Shown: piece after piece, positions 1 through 7,597 of the stretch
Layout of the letters: each line of letters opens with the position of its first letter
Numbering within the stretch: the stretch's first letter is position 1
Assembly (NCBI GenBank): GCA_036844705.1
Contig: DAIUFH010000018.1
Coordinates: forward strand, 1-33,195
Origin: DAIUFH01 sp036844705
GTDB lineage: Bacteria; Bacillota; Clostridia; Tissierellales; Tissierellaceae
DNA length: 33,195 bases
Direction of reading: 5' to 3'
Translations under genes and position numbers: made by a program
Notes under the pieces: model-generated
The model's database searches: none
Seen by the model: the letters and a program-made list of their open reading frames with translations, nothing else
What the model was told of the DNA's origin: nothing

Positions 1-97
1 TGTGTATTTTTATCATTTTTCGATTTTACACAATTTAAAACACTGTAAATAGTAATAACTTTTTAACAAATTTTATTAAAAAGCATAAAAATTTTTA

Positions 98-127
98 TTG
101 ACAAGATTACATAATATGTATTATAAT
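98..127 (+). promoter_or_regulatory. Sigma-A-type promoter of the GNAT gene
   Basis: A perfect TTGACA (98-103) and a perfect TATAAT (122-127) are separated by 18 bases. Transcription would start near 134, at the inverted repeat that follows. The coding frame is open from a TTG that is part of the -35 box, so that TTG cannot be the translation start. This is read from sequence only. Confidence 0.8.
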
Positions 128-133
128 TATCTT

Positions 134-160
134 ACAACTTGTTTACGAGTTGCAAGTTGT
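134..160 (+). promoter_or_regulatory. Inverted repeat at the transcription start
   Basis: ACAACTTG (134-141) and CAAGTTGT (153-160) are perfect 8-base inverted arms around an 11-base centre that holds a further AGTTG half-site. The repeat begins about 6 bases after the -10 box, where a repressor operator or a 5'-end mRNA hairpin would sit. No regulator gene is adjacent, so which of the two it is remains open. Confidence 0.5.
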
Positions 161-190
161 TACTTGAATAAAATGAAAGGAGGCCTATAT

Positions 191-928
191 ATGATACTAA
201 ACAAAGGAAATATATTAAAAAATAAAAATACATCTATGGAATTGGAAGAATACTCTATGGAATTACTTTCAAAAGGAAGATTAAATGAGGTAATTGAACT
301 AGAACATAAAGTTTACGAAGGACTAAGTAACAAAGATATTCTATATGTAGATGACTATGATGAGATGCTAGCTGACATGGAAAGCGGAGCTAAAATTATA
401 GGTGTACTGAATAACAAGAACAGATTAATTGCATATAGATATATAGGTTTTCCAGGATTAGATAACAAAAATATGGGACTTGATATCAATTTGCCTATAA
501 ATGAGCTTGATAAGGTAGTACATCTAGAAACGACTGTTGTAGACCCAGAATATAGAGGAAACGGATTACAGGACTTAACCCTTCAGGTTGCATCTAACAT
601 GGTAAAACAGGAAGGATACAGACATTTATTATGTACTGTATCTCCATATAACTTTTTTAGCCTATATAATGTAATGAAAAATGGACTTAAAATAAAAGCA
701 TTAAAGAAAAAATATGCGAAATCAGATGACGGTAATGATGGACTATGGAGATTTATACTTCATAGTGATTTAGAAAAATCATTGAATAATCCAATAGATA
801 CAGTTATATCCAAGTGGGCAAATTTAGAATTACAAAAGGAACTAATTGATAACGGATATATTGGATATGAAATTTCAAAGGAAACAAGACAACTTAACTA
901 TATAAAGTTTCAGGAACAAATAGCTTAG
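191..928 (+). CDS. GNAT-family N-acetyltransferase
   Basis: The product is a 245-residue cytoplasmic protein with a C-terminal-half GNAT fold. The motif A segment VVDPEYRGNGLQ is the acetyl-CoA pyrophosphate loop, followed by a helix and a SPYN-type strand/helix where GNAT enzymes place a catalytic Tyr. The substrate cannot be read from the sequence. The ATG at 191 is chosen because GAAAGGAGG lies 8 bases upstream, while the frame extension back to 98 runs through the promoter. The gene stands alone on the plus strand with its own promoter and ends at a bidirectional terminator facing the molybdopterin operon. Family assignment is firm and function is unknown. Confidence 0.8.
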   Translation: MILNKGNILKNKNTSMELEEYSMELLSKGRLNEVIELEHKVYEGLSNKDILYVDDYDEMLADMESGAKIIGVLNNKNRLIAYRYIGFPGLDNKNMGLDINLPINELDKVVHLETTVVDPEYRGNGLQDLTLQVASNMVKQEGYRHLLCTVSPYNFFSLYNVMKNGLKIKALKKKYAKSDDGNDGLWRFILHSDLEKSLNNPIDTVISKWANLELQKELIDNGYIGYEISKETRQLNYIKFQEQIA

Positions 929-935
929 AATATTT

Positions 936-981
936 AAAAACCACTTATGAATCAAACTAATGACTCATAAGTGGTTTTTTT
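936..981. terminator. Bidirectional terminator between convergent genes
   Basis: A 14-bp stem (937-950 with 965-978) closes a 14-base loop. It carries a T run on the plus strand (975-981) and an A run on the left (936-940) that acts as a U run for minus-strand transcripts. It sits between the convergent GNAT and moaC-MOSC stop codons and can terminate both. Confidence 0.85.
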
Positions 982-985
982 ACCC

Positions 986-1888
986 CTACAATATCTCTAT
1001 TAAATCCCCTTCATTAATAATACCACCTTTTAGTACCTTTGTAAAAATACCTTCCTTAGGCATTACACATTTACCCACCTTTTGAGCTATAGCACAGCCT
1101 GTATGACATTCCTTCCCTATCTGTGTGACCTCATGTAATGTTTCACCAATTGCCAATCTAGTACCTACTGGAAGTTCATAAAGAATAATTCCTTCTGTTG
1201 TTATATTTTCAGCAAAATCACCAAATTTCAAATCATTAATACCCATTTCCTTCATTTTATTGAAACTTTCAATACCTAAAAGACTTACCTGTCTATGCCA
1301 ATTTCCACTATGGGCATCATTTTCCAATCCATAATTTTCGATGAATAAGCCCTTATGTATTTGTTCCTTAATAACACCCTTCTTTTCAGAAATATTTACG
1401 GATAATACCTTGCCTATATTTTTACCTCTCACATACTCACCTGACTTTCCACCGGTCTTTTTTATTAACTTAATATCTTCAATTATCATATCCTTATCTA
1501 TAGCCTTGCACATATCATAAATTGTAAGACAGGCAACTGAAACAGCTGTCAATGCTTCCATCTCAACACCTGTTTTTCCTGTACATTTTACTTCAGCAAT
1601 TAACTCTATAAAATTATCATTTATGTTAAATCTAATATTTGCTCCTGTTAAAAATACATTGTGACACATTGGTATAATATCACTTGTCTTCTTTGCGCCC
1701 ATAATACCTGCAACCTGTGCTACAGATAAAACATCACCTTTTTTTATAAGACCTTGTTTTATTCTATTTACAGTTTCCCTTTTCATCCTAATTCGTCCTG
1801 ATGCAATGGCTGTCCTATGGGTTATATCCTTTTCACCAACCTCTACCATATGGGCTCTTCCTTCTTCGTTAAAATGTGTAAGTTCCAT
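986..1888 (-). CDS. moaC: MoaC-MOSC fusion: cyclic pyranopterin monophosphate synthase with MOSC domain
   Basis: The protein has 300 residues. Residues 1 to about 153 are MoaC, which with MoaA converts GTP to cyclic pyranopterin monophosphate. The MCHN segment and the TGVEMEALTAVSVACLTIYD block are family signatures. Residues from about 160 to the end form a MOSC domain, with QVSLLG and a conserved-type cysteine in GKECHTGCAI. MOSC domains are associated with sulfur transfer or binding to molybdenum-cofactor proteins. The ATG lies 2 bases after the moaA stop, behind GGGGG. It is the last gene of the operon. MoaC activity is well supported; what the MOSC half does here is inferred. Confidence 0.9.
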   Translation of the reverse strand: MELTHFNEEGRAHMVEVGEKDITHRTAIASGRIRMKRETVNRIKQGLIKKGDVLSVAQVAGIMGAKKTSDIIPMCHNVFLTGANIRFNINDNFIELIAEVKCTGKTGVEMEALTAVSVACLTIYDMCKAIDKDMIIEDIKLIKKTGGKSGEYVRGKNIGKVLSVNISEKKGVIKEQIHKGLFIENYGLENDAHSGNWHRQVSLLGIESFNKMKEMGINDLKFGDFAENITTEGIILYELPVGTRLAIGETLHEVTQIGKECHTGCAIAQKVGKCVMPKEGIFTKVLKGGIINEGDLIEIL

Positions 1889-1890
1889 AC

Positions 1891-2847
1891 TTAACCCCCT
1901 ATTTGATTCATATTTCGGGTAATAAATTCATCATTTTCTAAATGGTGCTCCTTTTCCTTGGAATATATGGCTTCCTTTATTATAGAGCTAATATCTTCCT
2001 CGTTCCTCATGGCATCCCTAAGTTCTATCTCTCTATTAGAGTGAAGACATAGCTTTAGTTTACCAGTAGATGTAAGCCTTACTCTATTACAATTTGAACA
2101 GAATTTACATGATATTGGGTTTATTATTCCAACCTTACCCTTTGCACCTGGTAACCTAAAGTATCTTGCAGGGGATGATCTGTCCTCTGCTTCTACAGAT
2201 ATTAAATTCGGTACTGTTTCAAGAACTCTACTATTTGAAATAAACTTGTCCTTAGCAAAGCCAACAGCTTCTCCTATAGGCATAAGCTCAATAAACCTTA
2301 TATCCATTTGATGCCCCATAGTCAGATTTACTAAATCAGGAATTTCATCTTCATTAAAGCCACCAATTAGTACTGTATTTATTTTAATAGGCGTAAGTCC
2401 AGCTTCTCTTGCAGCTTTTATACCATTTAAAGCCTTATTTAAGTCCCCACCTCTGGTTATGCGTCTGTACTTCTCCATATTTAATGTATCAAGGCTAATA
2501 TTTACTCTTGTAAGTCCAGCCTTTTTTAAATCATCTGCATAAGTTTCGAGTAATGTTCCGTTAGTTGTCATAGCAATCTCATTAACACCCTCAAGTTTTG
2601 ATATTTTAGATATTAAATCAACAGCACCTAATCGAACTAATGGCTCACCGCCCGTAAATCTAATCTTATTTATTCCAAGGTCTACAAACACCTTAATAAT
2701 TTCATACATTTCCTCTAATGTCAAAATATCATTATGTGATACCTTTTTAACTCCTTTTTCTGGCATACAGTATTCACATCTTAAATTGCATCTATCTGTT
2801 AATGATATTCTAAGGTAATTTATTTCCCTTCCAAAGGAATCCTTCAT
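1891..2847 (-). CDS. moaA: GTP 3',8-cyclase MoaA (radical SAM)
   Basis: The protein has 318 residues, typical for MoaA. It catalyses the first step of molybdopterin synthesis, the radical cyclisation of GTP. The N-terminal radical-SAM cluster motif is CNLRCEYC. A second cluster site near the C-terminus is CKFCSNCNRVR followed by a later Cys, and the protein ends in the conserved GG dipeptide. The start codon is ATG behind GGTGATAAA, just inside the end of the preceding moeA-like gene. It acts directly with the MoaC half of the next gene. No key residue is missing by eye. Confidence 0.96.
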   Translation of the reverse strand: MKDSFGREINYLRISLTDRCNLRCEYCMPEKGVKKVSHNDILTLEEMYEIIKVFVDLGINKIRFTGGEPLVRLGAVDLISKISKLEGVNEIAMTTNGTLLETYADDLKKAGLTRVNISLDTLNMEKYRRITRGGDLNKALNGIKAAREAGLTPIKINTVLIGGFNEDEIPDLVNLTMGHQMDIRFIELMPIGEAVGFAKDKFISNSRVLETVPNLISVEAEDRSSPARYFRLPGAKGKVGIINPISCKFCSNCNRVRLTSTGKLKLCLHSNREIELRDAMRNEEDISSIIKEAIYSKEKEHHLENDEFITRNMNQIGG

Positions 2848-2857
2848 TTTATCACCA

Positions 2858-4744
2858 TCATTCTATAATTATTACCTCTCCGGTATGTTCTGTACCATAT
2901 CCACCCAAAGTCTCTAATATGTCTTTAAATCCATCGGATTTTATAGTTTCAACAAAGTCCTTAATTCTATCATCATTTAATAATCCATAGTCTATCAGGA
3001 AGTCATAGTCTTCATAGGAAATGTCTACAAAATCCAAATCCATCGCCTTTGCTGCAGAATATACCCCAAGTCCTACATCAGCCGAACCTGTTTTCACTGC
3101 AGAAGCTACTGCCATATGGGTATTTAACTCCCTTTCATACCCTCTTATTTCTTTAGGACTTATACCCTGCAAACCAAGTTGATAATCGAGCAATACTCTC
3201 GTCCCTGCTCCGCGTTGTCTATTTACATATACAACATCGTCTCTAATTAAATCCTTAAAGCTTTGTATATTTAGAGGATTACTTTTTCTTACTATAAAAC
3301 CCTGCTGTCTTTGAACACCCTTTATTAAGGCCATCTTCTTATCGGAGAAGTATTTTTTTACATAACTTATATTATACTCTCCTGTTTCCATATCTAAAAG
3401 ATGGATTGGAGCTATATGACATTCGCCTCTCCTTAAAGACATTATACCACCTAAACTACCAACGTGACTAGAGGTCAGATTTATGTTGTCAGAAATTACA
3501 TCCATAATAAGGTCGTGGCTTCCTATTGACACCAATTTATTTTTTATTTTACTTAAAGGCTTTAATAACTCAACCTTTATCTCTTCTCCAGCCTCAAAAC
3601 CTTCAATGTTCCTAGGTACAATGCCAATACCATCTGATTTAACGAGGCTCATACTAACACCAGCCCCTCCTGCTATGGGAGTAGCTATAAGCTTATTGTT
3701 GACATATCCCAAATTGACCCTTAAAAGCTCCTTATTCTTCAATGAAGAAACTACCCTTCTAGATATCGAAGCATTTATAATTTCATTTGGCTCTTCTTCT
3801 ATGCCCAAAAAAAGTTGTATCAATGGTCTTACAAAGGTTTCAAATACTAAAAATCCCGAAACAGGATAACCAGGTATCCCTATCACTGGTTTGTGGTTAA
3901 TAATGCCAAGAATAGTTGGCTTTCCTGGTTTTAGCGCAACTCCATGGATAGCAACCTCTCCAAGCTCTCTAATAAGCTTAACTGTAAAGTCCTTAGTCCC
4001 AGCTGAAGAGCCTGCATTAATAAGCAACATATCATTTTCTTCTACTGCATTTAAAATAGATTCCCTCAATAGCTCATAATCATCAATCTGAGGAGAATAT
4101 CTGTTGGGAATTCCGCCAAGTTCCTTAATCAAAGCTTCGAATACTCTCGAGTTAGAATCTATTATTTTCCCATCTTCAATTTCACTTACGTTTTCTACAA
4201 TTTCAGAACCTGTAGGTAAAATTCCTACTACTGGTTTCTTATATACTTTAATTTTTTCTATTCCCCCGGAAATTAACGCACCTAAATCTACTGGGCGAAT
4301 CCTGTGTCTCGATGGAATTATCATTTCCGTCGCAACAATATCTTCCCCAATTTGACGTATATGCTGCCATGGATAAGCTGACTTAGGTATTTGTATCTTA
4401 TTTTTCTCAAGCTTTATAACATCCTCAATCATTATAACAGCATCAAAGGGCTCCTGTATCTTATTTCCTGTATTTATATAAACATAATCCTCATTTAATT
4501 CCAATGTCAAAGGGGAACTTTCAGAAGCAGCTTCGGTGTTTTTAGATATAACTGCTATTCCATCCATTGCAGCAGCATTATAGGTTGGAGAAGACATAAT
4601 GGCATATACTGCCTCCCATGTAATTCTACCTAATGAATCTACAACCTCAACTTCCTCATATTGCCCCTTTATATCAATTTTATCAAAGTATTTATCCCTT
4701 GCAACTTCTACATCGATATTGTCTATATAAGTGTTTCTATCCAT
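2858..4744 (-). CDS. MoeA-like molybdopterin molybdotransferase fused to a substrate-binding-protein-like domain
   Basis: The protein has 628 residues. Residues 1 to about 400 are MoeA, the metal insertion enzyme: NAAAMDGIAV, GDIVATEMIIPSRHRI, TGSEIV, NAGSSAGTKDFT and LKPGKPTILG are visible. Residues from about 410 to the end match the COG1910-type periplasmic-binding-protein fold without a signal peptide, so it is cytoplasmic; the NRQRGAGTRVLLDY segment is a typical oxyanion-binding loop. The C-terminal half could sense or hold tungstate or molybdate, but that is inference. It is the second MoeA in the operon. A 212-base spacer with a palindromic repeat separates it from the first. Confidence 0.9.
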   Translation of the reverse strand: MDRNTYIDNIDVEVARDKYFDKIDIKGQYEEVEVVDSLGRITWEAVYAIMSSPTYNAAAMDGIAVISKNTEAASESSPLTLELNEDYVYINTGNKIQEPFDAVIMIEDVIKLEKNKIQIPKSAYPWQHIRQIGEDIVATEMIIPSRHRIRPVDLGALISGGIEKIKVYKKPVVGILPTGSEIVENVSEIEDGKIIDSNSRVFEALIKELGGIPNRYSPQIDDYELLRESILNAVEENDMLLINAGSSAGTKDFTVKLIRELGEVAIHGVALKPGKPTILGIINHKPVIGIPGYPVSGFLVFETFVRPLIQLFLGIEEEPNEIINASISRRVVSSLKNKELLRVNLGYVNNKLIATPIAGGAGVSMSLVKSDGIGIVPRNIEGFEAGEEIKVELLKPLSKIKNKLVSIGSHDLIMDVISDNINLTSSHVGSLGGIMSLRRGECHIAPIHLLDMETGEYNISYVKKYFSDKKMALIKGVQRQQGFIVRKSNPLNIQSFKDLIRDDVVYVNRQRGAGTRVLLDYQLGLQGISPKEIRGYERELNTHMAVASAVKTGSADVGLGVYSAAKAMDLDFVDISYEDYDFLIDYGLLNDDRIKDFVETIKSDGFKDILETLGGYGTEHTGEVIIIE

Positions 4745-4761
4745 AAAATCACCAAACCTTT

Positions 4762-4953
4762 CAATTCACAACTTACCAATTCACAGTCCACAATTGGTTG
4801 AGGTCATTCTTTAGGGTCTTAGACCCGAGATGCTTCGCTTTGCTCAGCATGACGTAGTCTCGGTCATTCTGAGTCGGGCAGTATAATTAATGTTTACGAA
4901 GAATCTCGGGTTTTATATTTTAATTGTGATTTGTGAACTGTGAATTGTGAATT
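4762..4953. repeat. Palindromic intergenic repeat with terminal inverted repeats (copy A)
   Basis: The left end (4763-4795) is built of AATTCACA-like units. The right end (4922-4953) is its imperfect reverse complement, built of TGTGAATT units. The interior carries GGTCATTCT, CCCGAGATGCTTCG, TCTCGGTCATTCTGAG and CGAAGAATCTCGGG segments that can fold back on each other. There is no open reading frame. It abuts the stop codon of moeA. Degenerate relatives lie at 19687-19737, 21416-21451 and 25223-25290. It resembles the short non-autonomous palindromic elements common in clostridial genomes. Confidence 0.65.
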
Positions 4954-4956
4954 TAT

Positions 4957-6177
4957 TTATAATAAGTATACCGTCCTTTCCTCTCCCTTGTTAACTCCCT
5001 CTTCATGTGCATCAATGGCTATATACCCCTGGGACTTTGAGAGCAGGGTTATCATACCTGACTTGCCAAAAGTAGGGCTTGCGTAAAATATATCTCCTTC
5101 TTGTCGTAATGTTACCATATGGTATGTCTCTTTACCTGGCGATGATGGAAAATTAAACTCCATTAACGCCCTTACCTGAGGTTTTATAGAATTAATACCC
5201 ATCTTTTCATTTAGATATCTTTCCACTATAGCCTTAAAGACTACAATGGAGGATACAGGATGACCAGGAAGTCCTACAATCAGTTTTTTATTTCCCATAC
5301 CAACTATAGTTGGCTTTCCTGGTTTAATTGCCAAGCCATGTATAAATACCTTTCCAAGAGAATTTATTACCTTATGGGTAAAATCTCTTGTACCTACTGA
5401 ACTTCCTCCTGAAATTAGTACAATATCGGCAATTCCAGATGCCTTTTGAACCTCCTTCATTAGCAAATCATAATCATCTTTTACTAAACTCTTTCCTACT
5501 ATTTCACAACCTAACTCCTGAATCATTGAATATAAGGCATAGGTATTTATATCCCTTATCTTACCCATAATCAATTCTTCATCAAGACCAACAATCTCAT
5601 CTCCTGTTGAAATAATATAAAATCTAGGATTTCTAAAAACCTTTACTTTTCTAATCCCAAGACTTGCTAAAACGCCAATTGCCTCAGAATTTATCCTTCG
5701 TCCTTTTCTAAGAACAATATCACCTGCTTTTATATCATCACCTTTAAAAGTAATATTTTCTCCATTGGAAATCGGTTTATATATTAAAAGAGTATCTTTA
5801 TCCATCAACTCTGTATTTTCAATCATAATAATTCCCGTAGCACTTGGTGGAACCATGCCCCCAGTAGGAGTATAAATGGCCTCTCCTTTTGAAATATCCT
5901 TATTAGCCTCAGTCCCCATCCTTACTTCTCCAATGAGTTTTAAAATACTGGGAATTGAATCTGTTGAACCATGGCTATCCTCAACAAATATGCTATATCC
6001 ATCTACAGTAGAACGATTAAATTCCGGCACATTTATATTTGAAACAATGTCCACAGCTAATATCCTACCAATAGCATCTAATAAATCTACAGTCTCTATA
6101 TCAAATTCATAATTACTAAATTTGTCCATTATTCTTTTGTTTGCTTCATCTATAGTACATGTATTAAAAAAATCCAT
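4957..6177 (-). CDS. moeA: Molybdopterin molybdotransferase MoeA
   Basis: The 406-residue protein has the standard length of a single MoeA. It inserts molybdate or tungstate into adenylated molybdopterin. Signatures are NVPEFNRSTVDGYS near residue 55, TPTGGMVPPSATG, STGDEIV, SGGSSVGTRDFT and IKPGKPTIVG followed by GLPGHPVSS. ATG follows directly on the tupC stop, with AAGGGTGAG upstream. With tungstate uptake genes immediately upstream and a second MoeA downstream, one of the two may be specialised for tungsten, as proposed for organisms with paired MoeA proteins. The sequence alone does not say which. Confidence 0.94.
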   Translation of the reverse strand: MDFFNTCTIDEANKRIMDKFSNYEFDIETVDLLDAIGRILAVDIVSNINVPEFNRSTVDGYSIFVEDSHGSTDSIPSILKLIGEVRMGTEANKDISKGEAIYTPTGGMVPPSATGIIMIENTELMDKDTLLIYKPISNGENITFKGDDIKAGDIVLRKGRRINSEAIGVLASLGIRKVKVFRNPRFYIISTGDEIVGLDEELIMGKIRDINTYALYSMIQELGCEIVGKSLVKDDYDLLMKEVQKASGIADIVLISGGSSVGTRDFTHKVINSLGKVFIHGLAIKPGKPTIVGMGNKKLIVGLPGHPVSSIVVFKAIVERYLNEKMGINSIKPQVRALMEFNFPSSPGKETYHMVTLRQEGDIFYASPTFGKSGMITLLSKSQGYIAIDAHEEGVNKGEERTVYLL

Positions 6178-6810
6178 TTATATACTCACCCTTCCACCTT
6201 GAAGGTATATAATGTTATCACAAATTCTTTTAGCCTGACTTAAATTATGAGTCACTATTATTACTGTTGAATTTGTATCTTTATTAAATCTAACAATTTC
6301 TCTCTCCATTATTTTAATGGATTCCGGATCAATATTTGATGTTGGCTCATCTAAAAGTAATAGCTTAGGATTAAATACCAACGCCCTAGCAAGTACCACT
6401 TTTTGTGACTCTCCACCAGAAAGAAGATGTGCCTTTTTTTCAGCTAATTCCTCTATCTCCAAGTTCTCTATTACTTTTCTAACCTTAATTTGTATTTCTT
6501 GTTTATTCACACCCCTAAGCTTTAGAGGATAGGCTATATTTTCATAAACCTTTCTTCTAAATAAATAAGGCTTTTGAAATACATAAGTCATATTTCTCTC
6601 TATTTCTCTATTTAAAGAATGTCCATCATATAGAACATTACCACTATATTCTTTATCTATCCCTCCAACAATATTTAAAAGAGTGCTTTTTCCAGATCCA
6701 TTTGGTCCTGTTATTCCTGTTATTTTTCCTTCTTCAATTGTTAAGTCCCCTATACCCAGAATTATTTTCTCATTGTATTTTTTAACAATATTCTCTAATC
6801 CTATCCTCAT
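6178..6810 (-). CDS. tupC: Tungstate ABC transporter, ATP-binding protein TupC
   Basis: The 210-residue cytoplasmic ATPase has Walker A GPNGSGKST, a Q-loop (VFQKPYLF), signature LSGGESQKV, Walker B LLLLDEPTS and the switch histidine in IIVTHN. It is short and lacks the C-terminal TOBE domain of ModC, as expected for TupC. The frame is open farther upstream, but ATG at 6810 is preceded by AGGAGG inside the end of tupB and gives the conserved MRIGLENIVKKY beginning. The start lies one base after the tupB stop. It powers TupB using TupA as receptor. Confidence 0.92.
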   Translation of the reverse strand: MRIGLENIVKKYNEKIILGIGDLTIEEGKITGITGPNGSGKSTLLNIVGGIDKEYSGNVLYDGHSLNREIERNMTYVFQKPYLFRRKVYENIAYPLKLRGVNKQEIQIKVRKVIENLEIEELAEKKAHLLSGGESQKVVLARALVFNPKLLLLDEPTSNIDPESIKIMEREIVRFNKDTNSTVIIVTHNLSQAKRICDNIIYLQGGRVSI

Positions 6811-6811
6811 A

Positions 6812-7501
6812 TTAATCCTCCTGGCTGTAGGAATAAATAAAGCTGTGTATCCCAAAGGATATTATAAGCAAAATTACCCCTAGGGCAATTGCCTTAGGAT
6901 AATCTCCCATCGAATTCATCATTGAAATAGTAGTAGTGATGACTCTGGTATGACCCTTGATATTACCTCCTACTACCATAACTGCACCAACCTCTGATAT
7001 AGCTCTAGAAAAGGCTGTTGCTATATTTACCAATATGTCCACCTTAAGTTCTCTGATAACCAAAATAATGGTATCTAATTTGCTTCCACCTAAGGTATAT
7101 GCTACCTTTTCTATATTTGAACCACGATTTTTGGCTAAATTATATGTAAGTCCCAAAATTAATGGTATTACAAGCAATGTCTGTGCAATTATCATTGCCT
7201 TTGGAGTATATATCAAATCCAAGAATCCTAAGGGACCCCTTCTTGATAGAAGGATTGCTACAATCAATCCTACAATTACAGATGGGATGCTCATGGATGT
7301 ATATATCACTCGAGATAAAGCCCTCTTTCCTCTAAATTTCTTTATTCCTAAATAAGTCCCAATGGGAATAAAAAACAAGGAAGCTATTATAGTAGCAGAT
7401 GTTGATACAATAAGAGATAATCCAATGATATTGAATATCTCTTTATCAAATGAAATTATGAGTTTTAAGGCTTCTGCAAACCCCTGTAATATATAATCCA
7501 T
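6812..7501 (-). CDS. tupB: Tungstate ABC transporter, permease TupB
   Basis: The 229-residue integral membrane protein has about five or six hydrophobic segments. A binding-protein-dependent permease EAA-type loop is visible around KVAYTLGGSKLDTIILV, and AFSRAISEVGAVMVVGGN is typical of tungstate and molybdate permeases. ATG is preceded by AAGGGGTGATTTC. A 96-base spacer with a strong hairpin separates it from tupA. It forms the membrane channel for tungstate with TupC as motor. Confidence 0.92.
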   Translation of the reverse strand: MDYILQGFAEALKLIISFDKEIFNIIGLSLIVSTSATIIASLFFIPIGTYLGIKKFRGKRALSRVIYTSMSIPSVIVGLIVAILLSRRGPLGFLDLIYTPKAMIIAQTLLVIPLILGLTYNLAKNRGSNIEKVAYTLGGSKLDTIILVIRELKVDILVNIATAFSRAISEVGAVMVVGGNIKGHTRVITTTISMMNSMGDYPKAIALGVILLIISFGIHSFIYSYSQED

Positions 7502-7520
7502 GAAATCACCCCTTAAAATC

Positions 7521-7586
7521 AGTGAATAGTTAATAGTGAAGAACTAAATTTAACTGCAAGTGTTCACTATTCACTCTTAGTTCTTA
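7521..7586 (-). repeat. Inverted repeat in the tupA-tupB spacer
   Basis: AGTGAATAGT (7521-7530) is exactly complementary to 7566-7575, and AAGAACTAA (7539-7547) to 7578-7586. The stems overlap in register, so the spacer can fold in alternative ways. It lies in the transcribed spacer between the binding-protein gene and the permease gene, the classic place for an mRNA-stabilising hairpin. It may also be a decayed mobile palindrome. Confidence 0.6.
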
Positions 7587-7597
7587 ACTCTTAGCTA

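Noticed and set aside
98..190. Longer N-terminus of the GNAT protein starting at 98
   Set aside because: That start codon is part of the -35 box and the extension runs through the promoter and inverted repeat. ATG 191 has an ideal ribosome binding site.
3483..4355. Plus-strand open frames opposite the moeA-like gene
   Set aside because: They are antisense shadows of a strongly supported coding region, without ribosome binding sites or recognisable domains.
4800..4912. CRISPR-like or tRNA-like structure in the moeA spacer
   Set aside because: There are no regularly spaced direct repeats and no cloverleaf. The pattern is that of an inverted-repeat element.
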